Shown here: one piece after another, positions 43,671 through 52,640 of the stretch
Layout: the number at the start of each line of letters is the position of its first letter
Numbering within the stretch: the stretch's first letter is position 1
Assembly (NCBI GenBank): GCA_025359505.1
Contig: JANYHH010000057.1
Location: 92,894-156,893, forward strand
Reading direction: 5' to 3'
Origin: Deinococcales bacterium
Lineage (GTDB): Bacteria; Deinococcota; Deinococci; Deinococcales; JAAFIG01
DNA: 64,000 nucleotides
The notes under the pieces: model-generated
Seen by the model: the letters and a program-made list of their open reading frames with translations, nothing else
What the model was told of the DNA's origin: nothing
Databases searched by the model: none
Made by a program: the position numbers and the translations under genes

Positions 43671-45334
43671 GCCGTCACCAGCTCTTTGGCCTCGAGCTTG
43701 GGATCATCGTCGAGCATCTCGTCTAAGCCCTTACCGGCGGGAACCATCGGGAAGACGTTGCTCTCCTGCGGCACGCGCACTTCCAAGACCGCCGGGCCGT
43801 CCACTGCCAGCCACTCTTTGATGCACGTCTCGAGTTCGTCCGGCGTACTGGCGGCGAAACCGGGGATGCGGTAGGCGCTGGCGAGAATCGGGAAGTCGGG
43901 GTTGGAATCCTCCAAATAGACTTCAGAGTAGCGCTTGGCGTGGAACATCTCCTGCCACTGGCGCACCATGCCCAGATAGCCGTTGTTGATGATCGCAAAC
44001 TTGACGGGGATGTCGTACTTACGCAGTGTCGCCAGTTCCTGAATCGTCATCTGACTCGAGCCGTCGCCCGCGATGGCCACGACCATTTGCTTCGTAGCCA
44101 GACTCGCGCCCAAGGCGGCAGGCAGCGCGAAGCCCATCGTGCCCGCGCCGCCGGAGTTGACCCATTTGCGCGGCTGCTCGAAGGGGTGGAGCTGCGCGGT
44201 CAGCATCTGGTGTTGCCCCACGTCGGAGACGACAATCGTGTCGCCGGACAACTGGCTCGAGATCATTTGAATAGCTGCCGCCGCGCCCCACGCTGGGCGA
44301 TTGGGTTGCCGCGCTTGCCAATCGGTCAGTTTGACCCACCAATCTGTTAAATCCATTGGCTCGAGGCTGGCGGTCAGGCGGGTCAGGGTTTCCGTGGCGT
44401 CGCCGTGAATCGCGCAGAAGGCGGGGATCAGTTTGCTGTGCTCAGCGGTGTCGATGTCGATGTGGATGATTTTGGCGTTCTGCGCGAAGCGGCTGGTTTT
44501 GCCGGTCACGCGGTCGTCGAAGCGCATGCCCAGTCCGATCAGCACGTCGGAGTTGGTAATGGCGCGATTCGCTGCCACGCTGCCGTGCATGCCCGGCATG
44601 CCGAGCCACTGCGGGTCGCTGGCGGGGAAGTTGCCCAAGCCCATCAGTGTCGTAATCACGGGAATACCGGTCTTATGCGCGAACTCGAGCACGGCCGGCG
44701 CGGCGTCGCTCGCACCGCCGCCGACCATCAAGACAGGTTGCTTCGCGTTGCGTAGCATCCCCAACGCAATCTCAATACTCGAGTCGCTCGGGATCAGCGC
44801 CGCTGGGCGCGGGATTGGCCCGACGATGGGTGCAGTCGTCAGCTCGAGTTGCACGTCTTTAGGCAGATCGACCAGCACCGGGCCGGGGCGGCCGCTCAGC
44901 GCGATCCGAATGGCTTCCGCTACCGTTTTGGAGACATCATCGGCGTGACGCACCAAGAAGTTGTGCTTGGTGATCGGCATCGTAATACCCGTAATGTCGG
45001 CTTCCTGAAAAGCGTCCGTGCCGATCAGCGGGCGGGCGACGTTGCCGGTGATTGCCAGAATCGGCAGGCTATCCATCATCGCGTCGGCAAGGGCCGTGAC
45101 CAGATTGGTCGCACCGGGCCCGCTGGTGGCCATACAGACACCAAGCCCGCCCGTGACCCGTGCCCAGCCCTCAGCCGCGTGACCGCCGCCCTGCTCGTGG
45201 CGCACCAAGATATGCTGGATTGGGCTGTCGTACAGCGCGTCGTACACGGGCATGATCGTGCCGCCCGGATGACCGAAGATCGTGGTGACGCCGTGCGCCT
45301 CTAAGGTTTTCAGTAACGCTTCTGCTCCGTTCAT
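43667..45334 (-). CDS. ilvB: Acetolactate synthase large subunit
   Basis: ThDP-dependent condensation of pyruvate with pyruvate or 2-oxobutyrate, the first common step of branched-chain amino-acid synthesis. 555 residues: VRHEQGGGHAAEGWAR with the ThDP-activating Glu, GVCMATSGPGATN, GPVLVDLPKDVQ, and the C-terminal ThDP site AIAGDGSSQMTIQELATLRKYDIPVKFAIINNGYLGM read as separate parts. AAGGAG precedes the ATG. Controlled by the attenuator at 45437-45545 and possibly by the palindrome at 45611. Confidence 0.97.
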   Translation of the reverse strand: MNGAEALLKTLEAHGVTTIFGHPGGTIMPVYDALYDSPIQHILVRHEQGGGHAAEGWARVTGGLGVCMATSGPGATNLVTALADAMMDSLPILAITGNVARPLIGTDAFQEADITGITMPITKHNFLVRHADDVSKTVAEAIRIALSGRPGPVLVDLPKDVQLELTTAPIVGPIPRPAALIPSDSSIEIALGMLRNAKQPVLMVGGGASDAAPAVLEFAHKTGIPVITTLMGLGNFPASDPQWLGMPGMHGSVAANRAITNSDVLIGLGMRFDDRVTGKTSRFAQNAKIIHIDIDTAEHSKLIPAFCAIHGDATETLTRLTASLEPMDLTDWWVKLTDWQARQPNRPAWGAAAAIQMISSQLSGDTIVVSDVGQHQMLTAQLHPFEQPRKWVNSGGAGTMGFALPAALGASLATKQMVVAIAGDGSSQMTIQELATLRKYDIPVKFAIINNGYLGMVRQWQEMFHAKRYSEVYLEDSNPDFPILASAYRIPGFAASTPDELETCIKEWLAVDGPAVLEVRVPQESNVFPMVPAGKGLDEMLDDDPKLEAKELVTA

Positions 45335-45436
45335 GGCTGACTCCTTTGTTTTGCTGTACGAACTGGCTCGAGGTTGAAAAGGCTGGGTGGTGCAAAATAG
45401 TTTCTGAATTTGAGCTGGCAGCTTCGATCTGACAAC

Positions 45437-45464
45437 AAAAAGACCCCCGCGGGTGGCGAGGGTC
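45437..45464 (-). terminator. ilvB attenuator terminator
   Basis: On the minus strand GACCCTCGC (45464-45456), five-base loop, GCGGGGGTC (45450-45442), then TTTTT. The competing antiterminator pairs CGAGGGTCGC at the end of the leader-peptide gene (45502-45493) with GCGACCCTCG (45466-45457), ten base pairs, and a further GGCU/AGCC pair extends it. Confidence 0.88.
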
Positions 45465-45485
45465 GCATTGGCTAAAAACGAAGAA

Positions 45486-45545
45486 CTAAGCCGCGACCCT
45501 CGAAATTAGGGTTACGACTACAACAATGGCGGGCTGGAATTTCAT
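45486..45545 (-). CDS. Ile/Val-rich leader peptide of ilvB
   Basis: 19 codons, MKFQPAIVVVVTLISRVAA, then TAG. The core IVVVVTLI is seven of eight branched-chain residues, as expected for a peptide that senses Val, Ile and Leu tRNA charging. Its last codons form the antiterminator arm. The ATG lies nine bases after the -10 box, matching the leuA leader. Confidence 0.85.
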   Translation of the reverse strand: MKFQPAIVVVVTLISRVAA

Positions 45546-45554
45546 TACCAGTTA

Positions 45555-45584
45555 AGCCTAGCAGCGACGCCGAGTCACTGTCAA
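45555..45584 (-). promoter_or_regulatory. ilvB leader promoter
   Basis: TTGACA (45584-45579), 18 bases, TAGGCT (45560-45555), nine bases to the leader ATG. Confidence 0.8.
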
Positions 45585-45610
45585 GCGCTGCATCTAAACC
45601 GTTCACTCAC

Positions 45611-45622
45611 TTGGTATACCAA
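45611..45622. promoter_or_regulatory. TTGGTATACCAA operator candidate upstream of ilvB
   Basis: A perfect 12-base palindrome identical to 40044-40055 upstream of ilvC. A TACAAT box on the minus strand (45628-45623) directly abuts it, the same geometry as at ilvC. Confidence 0.65.
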
Positions 45623-45639
45623 ATTGTATGCCAGTCGCG

Positions 45640-46047
45640 CTATGCGGCTGTGAGTGAGCGCTTTTCAAACTCCTCGAGTGTGCGCCTGACCTCGAGCGGA
45701 ACAGGTTGACTCTGATTGGCTTCAAAGTCGTACCAGACGTGTACGCTGCTGGCGGACGCGCACAGCACGTTGTTGGCGTAAATTTCGTACTGAAACTCGA
45801 GCGATTTATTGCCGATGGTGGCGACTCGCGCCCAGACCTCGAGTGCGTCGCCTAAGAAAACGGCTTTGCGGTAATCGACTTCACTGCGGGCGAGAATCAT
45901 CGTGTGGCTGGGCGCGAACAGCTCGAGGTTACGCAGGTACATCACCCGAGCTTGCTCGAGATACGTTAAATAGACGGCGTTATTGACGTGATGAAACGCG
46001 TCGATGTCACGAAAGCGAACCTCGAGCGGGTGCTTAAACTTGAACAC
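45640..46047 (-). CDS. Acyl-CoA thioesterase, 4HBT/YbgC type hotdog fold
   Basis: 135 residues. EVRFRDIDAFHHVNNAVYLTYLEQAR contains the catalytic Asp of the 4HBT group, and VDYRKAVFLGDALEVWARV the second strand. GTG start at 46047 with a GAGAAT box six bases upstream. Hydrolyses a CoA thioester in the cytoplasm; substrate unknown. Confidence 0.88.
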   Translation of the reverse strand: MFKFKHPLEVRFRDIDAFHHVNNAVYLTYLEQARVMYLRNLELFAPSHTMILARSEVDYRKAVFLGDALEVWARVATIGNKSLEFQYEIYANNVLCASASSVHVWYDFEANQSQPVPLEVRRTLEEFEKRSLTAA

Positions 46048-46073
46048 TCCGCGATTCTCTCACACGCAGCCTT

Positions 46074-47288
46074 TCAAACGGCAAGCGGCAGAACCACTGT
46101 GAACTCCGCTCCCCGAGGCTCGAGGTTTCTAGCGGTTACGCGCCCACGGTGCAACTCGACAATCGCTTTGACGATGCTCAGTCCCAGTCCAGAACCGCCG
46201 GAGCTGCGGTTGCGCGACTCGTCACTGCGGTAAAAGCGGTCGAACACGCGGGGCAGATCGGCGGGCGGCAAGCCGTCGCCATCGTCGGCGACCACCACCC
46301 GAGCCTGACCACTCGAGTCTTGCTCGAGCGAAATCTTCACCTCGCTGGACGCGTATTTCAGTGCGTTCTCGAGTAAATTCGTCAGCACTTGGCGCAATCG
46401 GTCGGGATCGGCATTGACGAACGCCGCTTCGGTGGTGACGCGAATCGTTTTGCGCTCCCGACCCGCTTTGGCTTGAAAGCCACTGGCGATTTCCAAGGTC
46501 AGCACGCGCAAGTCCACGCGGCGCGACTCTAAACTCAAGCGTCCAGCTTCGGCCAGAGACAGCACCCGCAAATCTTCAACCAGCCGCGCCAGAAAGCGGG
46601 TTTGCACCTGTAAGCGCGTGACCTCGGACTTGTCCAGCGCAAAAACACCGTCTTCCAGCGCCTCGAGCCTCGAGATCATCACCGCGAGCGGCGTGCGTAA
46701 CTCGTGCGCGATGTCGGCGATCAGTTGCCGCCGCTCGAGTTCGTTGTGCTCTAAGGACTGCGCCATGCGGTTGAAAGAAAGCGCCAATTGCGCGGTTTCG
46801 TCGCCATTGCTCGAGCGCGGCAACGTGGCGACCCGGGCGCTCAGTTGCCCGCCCGCCACGAGTTGCGCCGCACGCGACACCGCCTGAATCGGCTGCGCGA
46901 TTCGACGCCCGATCAGCAGCGCCGCGCCCAACGCCAGCAGCGCCGCGAAGACCGTACTGGCGATCAGCATCGGTACGACCCACGGGCGCGGATCGAAGAT
47001 ATCAATCTGCCCACCGCGATTGCGCGACCCTTTGTCTGACCCCGGCCTGCCATCGATCACGAAATTCGGGCAATTGTTGAGTAGATCCGGCCGGTCAGTG
47101 CAGATTTTAGCGACCTCGGCAAAGAAGCGCTGCACCTGTGTGACCTCGGGCGGCGGCCGCCGCACCCGAGCCTCGACGGTCAGCAGGATCGTCACGAACA
47201 CCAGCACGATGCTCATCAGCGCCGCGAACATCATCGCGGCCCCGAGCTTGAAGGCAATCCCAGTGAAGCGATTTCTCAACGCGGTCAC
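46074..47288 (-). CDS. Two-component sensor histidine kinase
   Basis: 404 residues from GTG at 47288, overlapping the response-regulator stop (GTGA). Two membrane helices (residues ~13-40 and ~105-130) flank a short extracytoplasmic domain of about 65 residues with two Cys (ICTDRPDLLNNC). A HAMP domain, the phospho-acceptor His in ADIAHELRTPLAV, and HATPase blocks (LLENALKYA, DDGDGLP, GGSGLGLSIVKAIVELHRG) follow. Signal unknown; probably an envelope stress or drug handled by the divergent efflux operon. Confidence 0.93.
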   Translation of the reverse strand: MTALRNRFTGIAFKLGAAMMFAALMSIVLVFVTILLTVEARVRRPPPEVTQVQRFFAEVAKICTDRPDLLNNCPNFVIDGRPGSDKGSRNRGGQIDIFDPRPWVVPMLIASTVFAALLALGAALLIGRRIAQPIQAVSRAAQLVAGGQLSARVATLPRSSNGDETAQLALSFNRMAQSLEHNELERRQLIADIAHELRTPLAVMISRLEALEDGVFALDKSEVTRLQVQTRFLARLVEDLRVLSLAEAGRLSLESRRVDLRVLTLEIASGFQAKAGRERKTIRVTTEAAFVNADPDRLRQVLTNLLENALKYASSEVKISLEQDSSGQARVVVADDGDGLPPADLPRVFDRFYRSDESRNRSSGGSGLGLSIVKAIVELHRGRVTARNLEPRGAEFTVVLPLAV

Positions 47289-47977
47289 GCGCCGCCCCAC
47301 AGCCGATAGCCGATGCCGCGCACCGTCTCGAGCATCTCGCCAATCCCGGCGTCGTCCAGTTTGCGCCGCAGGTTCTTCAGATGCGCGTCCACCACGCGCT
47401 CTAAGGCGTCGCTATCGGGCAGCGCGACTTCCAGCAACTCTTGGCGACTAAACGCCCGTCCCACAGATTTGAGCATCGCCTCGAGCAGCCTGAATTCCGT
47501 CGGGGTCAGCTCCAAACGCTGCTCACCGACTTTGCAGAGCACCGCCTGCGTGTCCAGCTCGAGCATCGTGGCGGAGGTGGCGTGGATCAAGCGGTAAATG
47601 TGACGCGACTCCTGCGGTTGGGCGCGGCGCAGCACGGCTTTGACTCTGGCCACGACCTCGCGGGGGCTGAAGGGCTTGACGACGTAATCGTCCGCGCCCA
47701 GCTCCAAGCCAAGTAAGCGATCAATGTCCTCGGCGCGTGAGGTCAGCATGATTACTGGCGTGCTGGACGCTGCCCGAACGCGGCGCAGCACCTCGAGACC
47801 ATCGGGTGCGGGAATCTGAATGTCCAGCAGCATCAAATCCGGCTTTGCGGCCCGCCACAACTCGAGCGCCCGAGCGCCGTCGGCGGCCCGCTCGGTGGCA
47901 AATCCGTCGCGGCGCAGGTAGGCTTCTAGAACCTCGGCGATGCCCAGCTCGTCCTCGACAATCAAAATCCGGCTCAT
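47285..47977 (-). CDS. Two-component response regulator, OmpR/PhoB family
   Basis: 230 residues: receiver domain (ILIVEDELGIAEVLEAYL, LLDIQIPAPDGLEVLRR with the phospho-Asp, TSRAEDIDRLLGLELGADDYVVKPF) and a winged-helix output domain (LTPTEFRLLEAMLKSVGRAFSRQELLEVA). A TAGACT box seven bases before the ATG suggests a leaderless message. Divergent from the efflux operon, whose upstream gap holds three direct repeats. Confidence 0.95.
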   Translation of the reverse strand: MSRILIVEDELGIAEVLEAYLRRDGFATERAADGARALELWRAAKPDLMLLDIQIPAPDGLEVLRRVRAASSTPVIMLTSRAEDIDRLLGLELGADDYVVKPFSPREVVARVKAVLRRAQPQESRHIYRLIHATSATMLELDTQAVLCKVGEQRLELTPTEFRLLEAMLKSVGRAFSRQELLEVALPDSDALERVVDAHLKNLRRKLDDAGIGEMLETVRGIGYRLWGGA

Positions 47978-47984
47978 CGAGATC

Positions 47985-47990
47985 AGTCTA
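47985..47990 (-). promoter_or_regulatory. -10 box of leaderless response-regulator mRNA
   Basis: TAGACT on the minus strand, seven bases before the ATG at 47977. Confidence 0.55.
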
Positions 47991-47999
47991 CGGGCGACA

Positions 48000-48040
48000 G
48001 TGAAGAAAGGCGGGCGGAGACCGTGAAGAAACCGTGAAGA
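48000..48040. promoter_or_regulatory. Three GTGAAGA direct repeats, candidate response-regulator site
   Basis: GTGAAGA starts at 48000, 48023 and 48034. The spacings of 23 and 11 bases fit the helical phasing of tandem OmpR/PhoB-family sites. The cluster lies between the two-component genes and the efflux operon. Confidence 0.55.
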
Positions 48041-48131
48041 TTGCTGTTCGGTCGCGGCCCTTCACACAACCTGCACAAATCCTGCCTCGAGCCGTCACAC
48101 GCAACCCGCACACTGGGTCGCAGGAGGACGA

Positions 48132-49484
48132 ATGAACGCAACTCGAACACTGATTTGCAGCGCTTTACTGCTGATTGGCAGCTCGCCGGGTTTAGCAGTC
48201 GGCACGCTCACCCTCAAGGCAGCTTTGCAGCAACTTCCCAACGCCCTCGAGTGGCAAAGCGTAGATTTGACTTTTGCGGCGGCTGGGCAAAGCTTGAACG
48301 CTGCTCGAGCGGCGACTGGACTGAGCCTGACCGTCGGCGGAGACGCCCAAGCGGGCGTCGCCGTGATCGGCTCACCGCAGGTCAGCGCGGGCACGACGGC
48401 CGCGAGCTTGAGTGTTTCTGGAAGCGCGTCGCTGGCGCTGCTGCCGTGGTCGGCTGGATTCGATGGCGTTCGCACGGCGACCCGCGCCTATGACCGAGCG
48501 GCGCTCGATTTGCGCGACACCCGCAACACCTTGGCGATCAACCTGACTCAAAGCTACCAAAGCGCCCGCATCGCTCAGCTCGACCTCGACAACGCCCGCT
48601 CGAGCGAGACGTTAGCGGCGCAGCAACTGGCGGTCGCAAGCAAGCAGCAGCAAAACGGGCAAGTCACCAAAGACAGTTTAGAAAACACCCGCAAGCTGCT
48701 CGAGAACGCCAAACTGACCACGCTGCAAGCCACGCAGAATTTAGAATTGTCGCGCACGCAGCTTTTTAACGCGATTCAGGCGACGGACGCAGGCGAAACA
48801 CTCGAGCCACCGACGCCAGCCGTGACCGCCACCCAACCGCTCGAGACGCTGCTTCAAACCGCGCTGACGCAGCGCGTGGACGTTCTAAAAGCCGTCTCTA
48901 AGGTCGGTGACGCCGAGGACGCGCTGAACGTCGCCACACGCAATCGCCTGCTGCCCAGCGGCTCGGTCGGCGTCAGCTTCGGGCAGGGCAATGGTGGCAC
49001 GAACCTCTCGAGCAATCTGGGCATCGCCACGGGGAACTTGAGCGTCACGGGCAGCACGCCGCTGACGGGCAGCAATACGACGGCGACCAGCCTGACGGTT
49101 TCTGTGAGCGCTAACATCGCGGTTTTTGACCCCAACGCCGACGCCAAAATCCGCAGCGCATCGCTCAGCTTAGACTCGAGCCGCAAGTCGCTTGAATCCA
49201 CGCGCCAAGCAGCCGTGTTGGACGTGCGCCAAAAATACGCTGATGCGCTGCTGCAACGCCAGCGCTATACCTTCCAGCAACAGGTGCTGAGCAACGCCGT
49301 CAGCGCCCTCGAGACTGCTAAAAAGCGCTTCGCACTCGGCAGCCTCACCGCACTCGAGGTCACGCAAGCTCAACTAACGGTCTCACAAGCGCAGCGCGAC
49401 CTTGAAAACCAACTCGCAACGCTGAACCTCAGTCTTATTCGGCTCGAGAATGCAACTGGAAGTTACAAGGGGGAATCACCATGA
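48132..49484 (+). CDS. TolC-like outer-membrane efflux protein (first copy)
   Basis: 450 residues with a signal peptide (LICSALLLIGSSPGLAVG) and long coiled-coil helices of the OEP family (YQSARIAQLDLDNARSSETLAAQQLAVASKQQQNGQVTKDSLENTRK cut here into parts; C-terminal RFALGSLTALEVTQAQLTVSQAQRDLENQ). Strong AGGAGG upstream. First gene of a five-gene coupled operon. It should form the outer-envelope channel of the export system; the diderm Deinococcota envelope is consistent with that. Confidence 0.85.
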   Translation: MNATRTLICSALLLIGSSPGLAVGTLTLKAALQQLPNALEWQSVDLTFAAAGQSLNAARAATGLSLTVGGDAQAGVAVIGSPQVSAGTTAASLSVSGSASLALLPWSAGFDGVRTATRAYDRAALDLRDTRNTLAINLTQSYQSARIAQLDLDNARSSETLAAQQLAVASKQQQNGQVTKDSLENTRKLLENAKLTTLQATQNLELSRTQLFNAIQATDAGETLEPPTPAVTATQPLETLLQTALTQRVDVLKAVSKVGDAEDALNVATRNRLLPSGSVGVSFGQGNGGTNLSSNLGIATGNLSVTGSTPLTGSNTTATSLTVSVSANIAVFDPNADAKIRSASLSLDSSRKSLESTRQAAVLDVRQKYADALLQRQRYTFQQQVLSNAVSALETAKKRFALGSLTALEVTQAQLTVSQAQRDLENQLATLNLSLIRLENATGSYKGESP

Positions 49485-50545
49485 AGATCGTCAAGCACGC
49501 GTTCACCGTCTCACTGCTGCTGGTTGGAGCGCTCGCGGCAGCGCAGGTCAGCGCCACGACGCTCGAGGTGCTCCTCAAGACCGCTTTTTTGAAGGGTGCT
49601 GACGTTGCCAGCAGCACGCAGAGCTTGCAAACCGCCCGCAGCGACCTGACCAAACTGCAAAGCGATCCGACAACGCTGGTCGTGTCGCTGACCCAAGGGC
49701 AGCAAGCCGTGACGCTCGCGATCACGCAGCTCAACGCCAGCCGCATCACCGTGCTGGGCAACGTCACGACCGCGTACCTGAACCTGTACGAAGCCCAGCA
49801 GAACCTAGAGGTGCTGACCGCGCAAGTCGCGCTTGACAGCCGCAATCTGGATGTCATCAAGGCCAAACTGGCGCAGAAAAACGGCACGGAGTTGGATGTC
49901 AGGAAGTCCGAAAATACCCTTGCGAACTCCAAACAGAACCTCGCCAATCAAAAAGCGCAACTCCCCACGCTGTCCAATAAGCTCGAGGTGCTGCTGGGCA
50001 GTGATTTGAAGGGTGATCTGACGGTCGCTGATCCGCCCGCCTTCAAGGAAGTCAAATACGATCTGGCGACGCTCGAGAAGGCTCTAGACGCCAACCTGCC
50101 GAGCGTATTGCAAGCCGTACAGAGTTTGGAGCTGGCGACCCTGAACGTTAAACTGGCCGACAACGATTACACGCCCAGCAATACCTTGACCGATGCCAAG
50201 AACAGCCAGACCACCGCGCAGCGCAATTTGGAAACCGCCCGCAAGAACGGCGTCACCAATTTACGGGACGCTGCCCGCAACGTCGCAAGTACCCTGGAGG
50301 CAATCCGCATCGCGCAGGTCAGCTTGCAGAACGACAGCGACAGCTTGAAGCAGGATCAGCAGCGCTATAAAAACGGTTCGATCAGCCGTGTGCAGTTGCA
50401 ATCCTCGGAAGTCGCGGTCTTCAAAAGCGCCTACAGCCTCGGGCAAGCTCAAGACAGTTACACCAAAGCCCTCAACGCGCTGTCCCTGTCGGCTGGCTTG
50501 GACATTTCGGGCTTGGTCGCCAAGCTGAGCGGCGGTGCGTCGTGA
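49481..50545 (+). CDS. TolC-like outer-membrane efflux protein (second, shorter copy)
   Basis: 354 residues with a signal peptide (HAFTVSLLLVGALAAAQVSA) and coiled-coil OEP helices (SRITVLGNVTTAYLNLYEAQQNLEVLTAQVAL; KNGSISRVQLQSSEVAVFKSAYSLGQAQDSY). It starts by ATGA overlap with the first copy. Two adjacent, different OEP genes could form a mixed channel; canonical trimers use one. Confidence 0.82.
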   Translation: MKIVKHAFTVSLLLVGALAAAQVSATTLEVLLKTAFLKGADVASSTQSLQTARSDLTKLQSDPTTLVVSLTQGQQAVTLAITQLNASRITVLGNVTTAYLNLYEAQQNLEVLTAQVALDSRNLDVIKAKLAQKNGTELDVRKSENTLANSKQNLANQKAQLPTLSNKLEVLLGSDLKGDLTVADPPAFKEVKYDLATLEKALDANLPSVLQAVQSLELATLNVKLADNDYTPSNTLTDAKNSQTTAQRNLETARKNGVTNLRDAARNVASTLEAIRIAQVSLQNDSDSLKQDQQRYKNGSISRVQLQSSEVAVFKSAYSLGQAQDSYTKALNALSLSAGLDISGLVAKLSGGAS

Positions 50546-51897
50546 TGCGCGGCGCAACCGTGCGGCCACGCCGCAAGCTGAGCGCGTGGTTGTGGGCATT
50601 GCTGCTGATCCCACTGACATTGATCGGACTGGCGGTCGCGGGCGTGCTGAAGCCCGCCAGCTCGAGCGATGCCGCGACCGGCGTCAAGGTTGAAACGGCC
50701 GTTGTGTCCACAGGAACCTTCAAGGACTCCGTGACCGGCCCCGGCTCGCTGGCGGGCCTGAGGAGCCTCGATATGAAACCCGATGTTTCCGGCACGGTCG
50801 CGCAGCTACCAGTGGTCGGTCAGCGCGTCATCAAAGGCGCACTGATCGCCCGCTTAGACCCCCAGACGTACCAGCGCAACTTTGAGACCGCCCAGCTCAG
50901 CCTGCAAAAAGCCAACGCGCAACTCGCCAGTGCCCAAGCCTCGCAGCGCAGCTCGAGGGCCAACCAAAGCCAGACGATCAACAACGTGCTGACCCAAGTT
51001 GACAACGCGCAGCGCGACGTTGAGAGCGCACAGACCGCGCTGTCGAACGCCGAAAGTTTGTACAACATCGGTGGCGGCACGCGCCAAGCGGTCGCAGACG
51101 CTCAAATCGCGCTGGATAGAGCGCGAGCGGCACTGCTCAACAACCGCGCGAACTTGCAAACCGCGCAGGGTGCTGTGAATCTGCAAAGCGCGTCGAACGG
51201 CGCGGACTTGAGCAACCTGCGCCTCGCGGTGCAGCAAGCGCAGATCAGCCTGAAAAACGCCTCGAGCGATCTGGCCAGCACCAAAATCTACGCGCCGTTC
51301 TCCGGGGCGGTCTCGAGCGTCACCGCGCAGGTCGGCGGCCCCGCCTCGAGCGCCACGGTGTTGCTGACCTTGCTGGATGACAGCTCCGTGACCGTGCCAG
51401 TGCAAGTGGACGAGACCGAAATCAGCAAAGTCAAATTGGGTCAGCCAGCCGACGTGACGCTGGACGCGCTCGGCACGACCGCATTTCGTGGCAAAGTCAC
51501 CAACATCACCCCGCAGGCCACGATTGTCAGCAACATCGCGGTGTTTTACGTGACCGTGACGCTGCCCAATCCAGCGTTGAAGCTGCGCCCCGGCATGACG
51601 GCCGAGGCCGAGATCATCGCCAATGAAATCAAAGACGCGGTGCTGGTTCCGCGCCGCGCCATTGAAACGGTGCGAACTCGTTCGTATGTGACGGTGCAAA
51701 CCACGACTGGCACGGGCAAAGACGCCGTGACCACCAGTGAGCGCGTGCGCGTGACCAACGCTGGCGATGACGGCACGAACATCGCCGTGACCAGCGGCCT
51801 GACCGGCACGGAAACCGTGGTCTTCCCAACGAGAGCCAAGGCGACAACCACCACAGGAACGCCGAGTATCCTCCCTCGGATCGGTGGCGGCAGATGA
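50545..51897 (+). CDS. Periplasmic adaptor, MacA/HlyD type
   Basis: About 450 residues; ATG at 50545 overlaps the upstream stop (TGATG), and a GTG sits one codon earlier. N-terminal membrane helix (LWALLLIPLTLIGLAVAGVL), a lipoyl half-motif, a long coiled-coil hairpin (residues ~105-235), barrel domain STKIYAPFSGAVSSVTAQVGG and membrane-proximal domain with LRPGMTAEAEIIANEIKDAVLVPRRAIE. Links the MacB-like permease to the TolC-like proteins. Confidence 0.9.
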   Translation: MRGATVRPRRKLSAWLWALLLIPLTLIGLAVAGVLKPASSSDAATGVKVETAVVSTGTFKDSVTGPGSLAGLRSLDMKPDVSGTVAQLPVVGQRVIKGALIARLDPQTYQRNFETAQLSLQKANAQLASAQASQRSSRANQSQTINNVLTQVDNAQRDVESAQTALSNAESLYNIGGGTRQAVADAQIALDRARAALLNNRANLQTAQGAVNLQSASNGADLSNLRLAVQQAQISLKNASSDLASTKIYAPFSGAVSSVTAQVGGPASSATVLLTLLDDSSVTVPVQVDETEISKVKLGQPADVTLDALGTTAFRGKVTNITPQATIVSNIAVFYVTVTLPNPALKLRPGMTAEAEIIANEIKDAVLVPRRAIETVRTRSYVTVQTTTGTGKDAVTTSERVRVTNAGDDGTNIAVTSGLTGTETVVFPTRAKATTTTGTPSILPRIGGGR

Positions 51898-52640
51898 GCG
51901 TGCTCGAGCTGTCAAACATCACCAAGACCTACGCGATGGGCGAACTCGAGTTTCAGGCCCTCAAGGGCGTGAGCTTGACGATCGACGCGGGCGAGATGGT
52001 CGCGCTGATGGGCCCGAGCGGCAGCGGCAAGACCACGATGATGCAAATTATCGGCCTGCTGGATCGCCCCTCGAGCGGCCAGTATCTGCTGCGCGGCGCG
52101 GACGTGACCACGCTATCGGAAAACCAGCGCAGCGAAGCCCGCAACCTCAGCATCGGCTTCGTCTTTCAAGCCTTTCACTTGCTGGCCCGCCAGAATATTT
52201 TAGAAAACGTCGAAGTGCCGCTGATGTACGCGGGTCTCCCTGCCCGAGAGCGCCGCGACCGTGCGATGCTGCTGCTCGAGAAAGTCGGCTTGGCGGACAA
52301 GTGGCGCAACCTGCCCAGCCAGATCAGTGGCGGTCAGAAGCAGCGCGTGGCGGTCGCAAGGGCGCTCACGATGTCGCCAGCGATTTTGCTGGCGGACGAA
52401 CCGACGGGCAACTTGGACAGCCGCACGGCCGTCGAGATCATGGCGCTGTTTCAGGAACTCAACGACGAGGGCACGACCGTGATCGTCGTCACCCACGAGC
52501 CGGAAATCGGCGATCACTGCAAACGCGTGGTGCGCTTGCGCGACGGGTTACTGGAGACCGACACAATCAACCCGAGTCCGCACCGCGCCGTGCCGATGGG
52601 CATGGGCTTCATGACGCAAAGCCAAGCGGTCAACCCATGA
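51894..52640 (+). CDS. MacB-type ABC exporter ATPase
   Basis: 248 residues: Walker A GPSGSGKTT, signature ISGGQKQRVAVARAL, Walker B ILLADEPTGNLD and H-loop VVTHEPEI, the pattern of the LolD/MacB class. ATGA overlap with the adaptor and with the permease. Powers export of a peptide, macrolide-like drug or lipid; substrate unknown. Confidence 0.95.
   Translation: MSVLELSNITKTYAMGELEFQALKGVSLTIDAGEMVALMGPSGSGKTTMMQIIGLLDRPSSGQYLLRGADVTTLSENQRSEARNLSIGFVFQAFHLLARQNILENVEVPLMYAGLPARERRDRAMLLLEKVGLADKWRNLPSQISGGQKQRVAVARALTMSPAILLADEPTGNLDSRTAVEIMALFQELNDEGTTVIVVTHEPEIGDHCKRVVRLRDGLLETDTINPSPHRAVPMGMGFMTQSQAVNP

Larger units (their letters stand above)
45335..45639. other. 305-bp leader region of ilvB
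   Basis: The gap holds, on the minus strand, a palindromic operator candidate, a promoter, a 19-codon leader peptide and a terminator/antiterminator pair, all listed separately. The last ~100 bases before ilvB show one CTCGAG and the Shine-Dalgarno. Confidence 0.8.

Noticed and set aside
51884..52636. A 250-codon upstream extension of the MacB permease frame
   Set aside because: It overlaps the ATPase gene completely and lacks any domain. ATG at 52637 overlaps the ATPase stop and gives a normal MacB permease.
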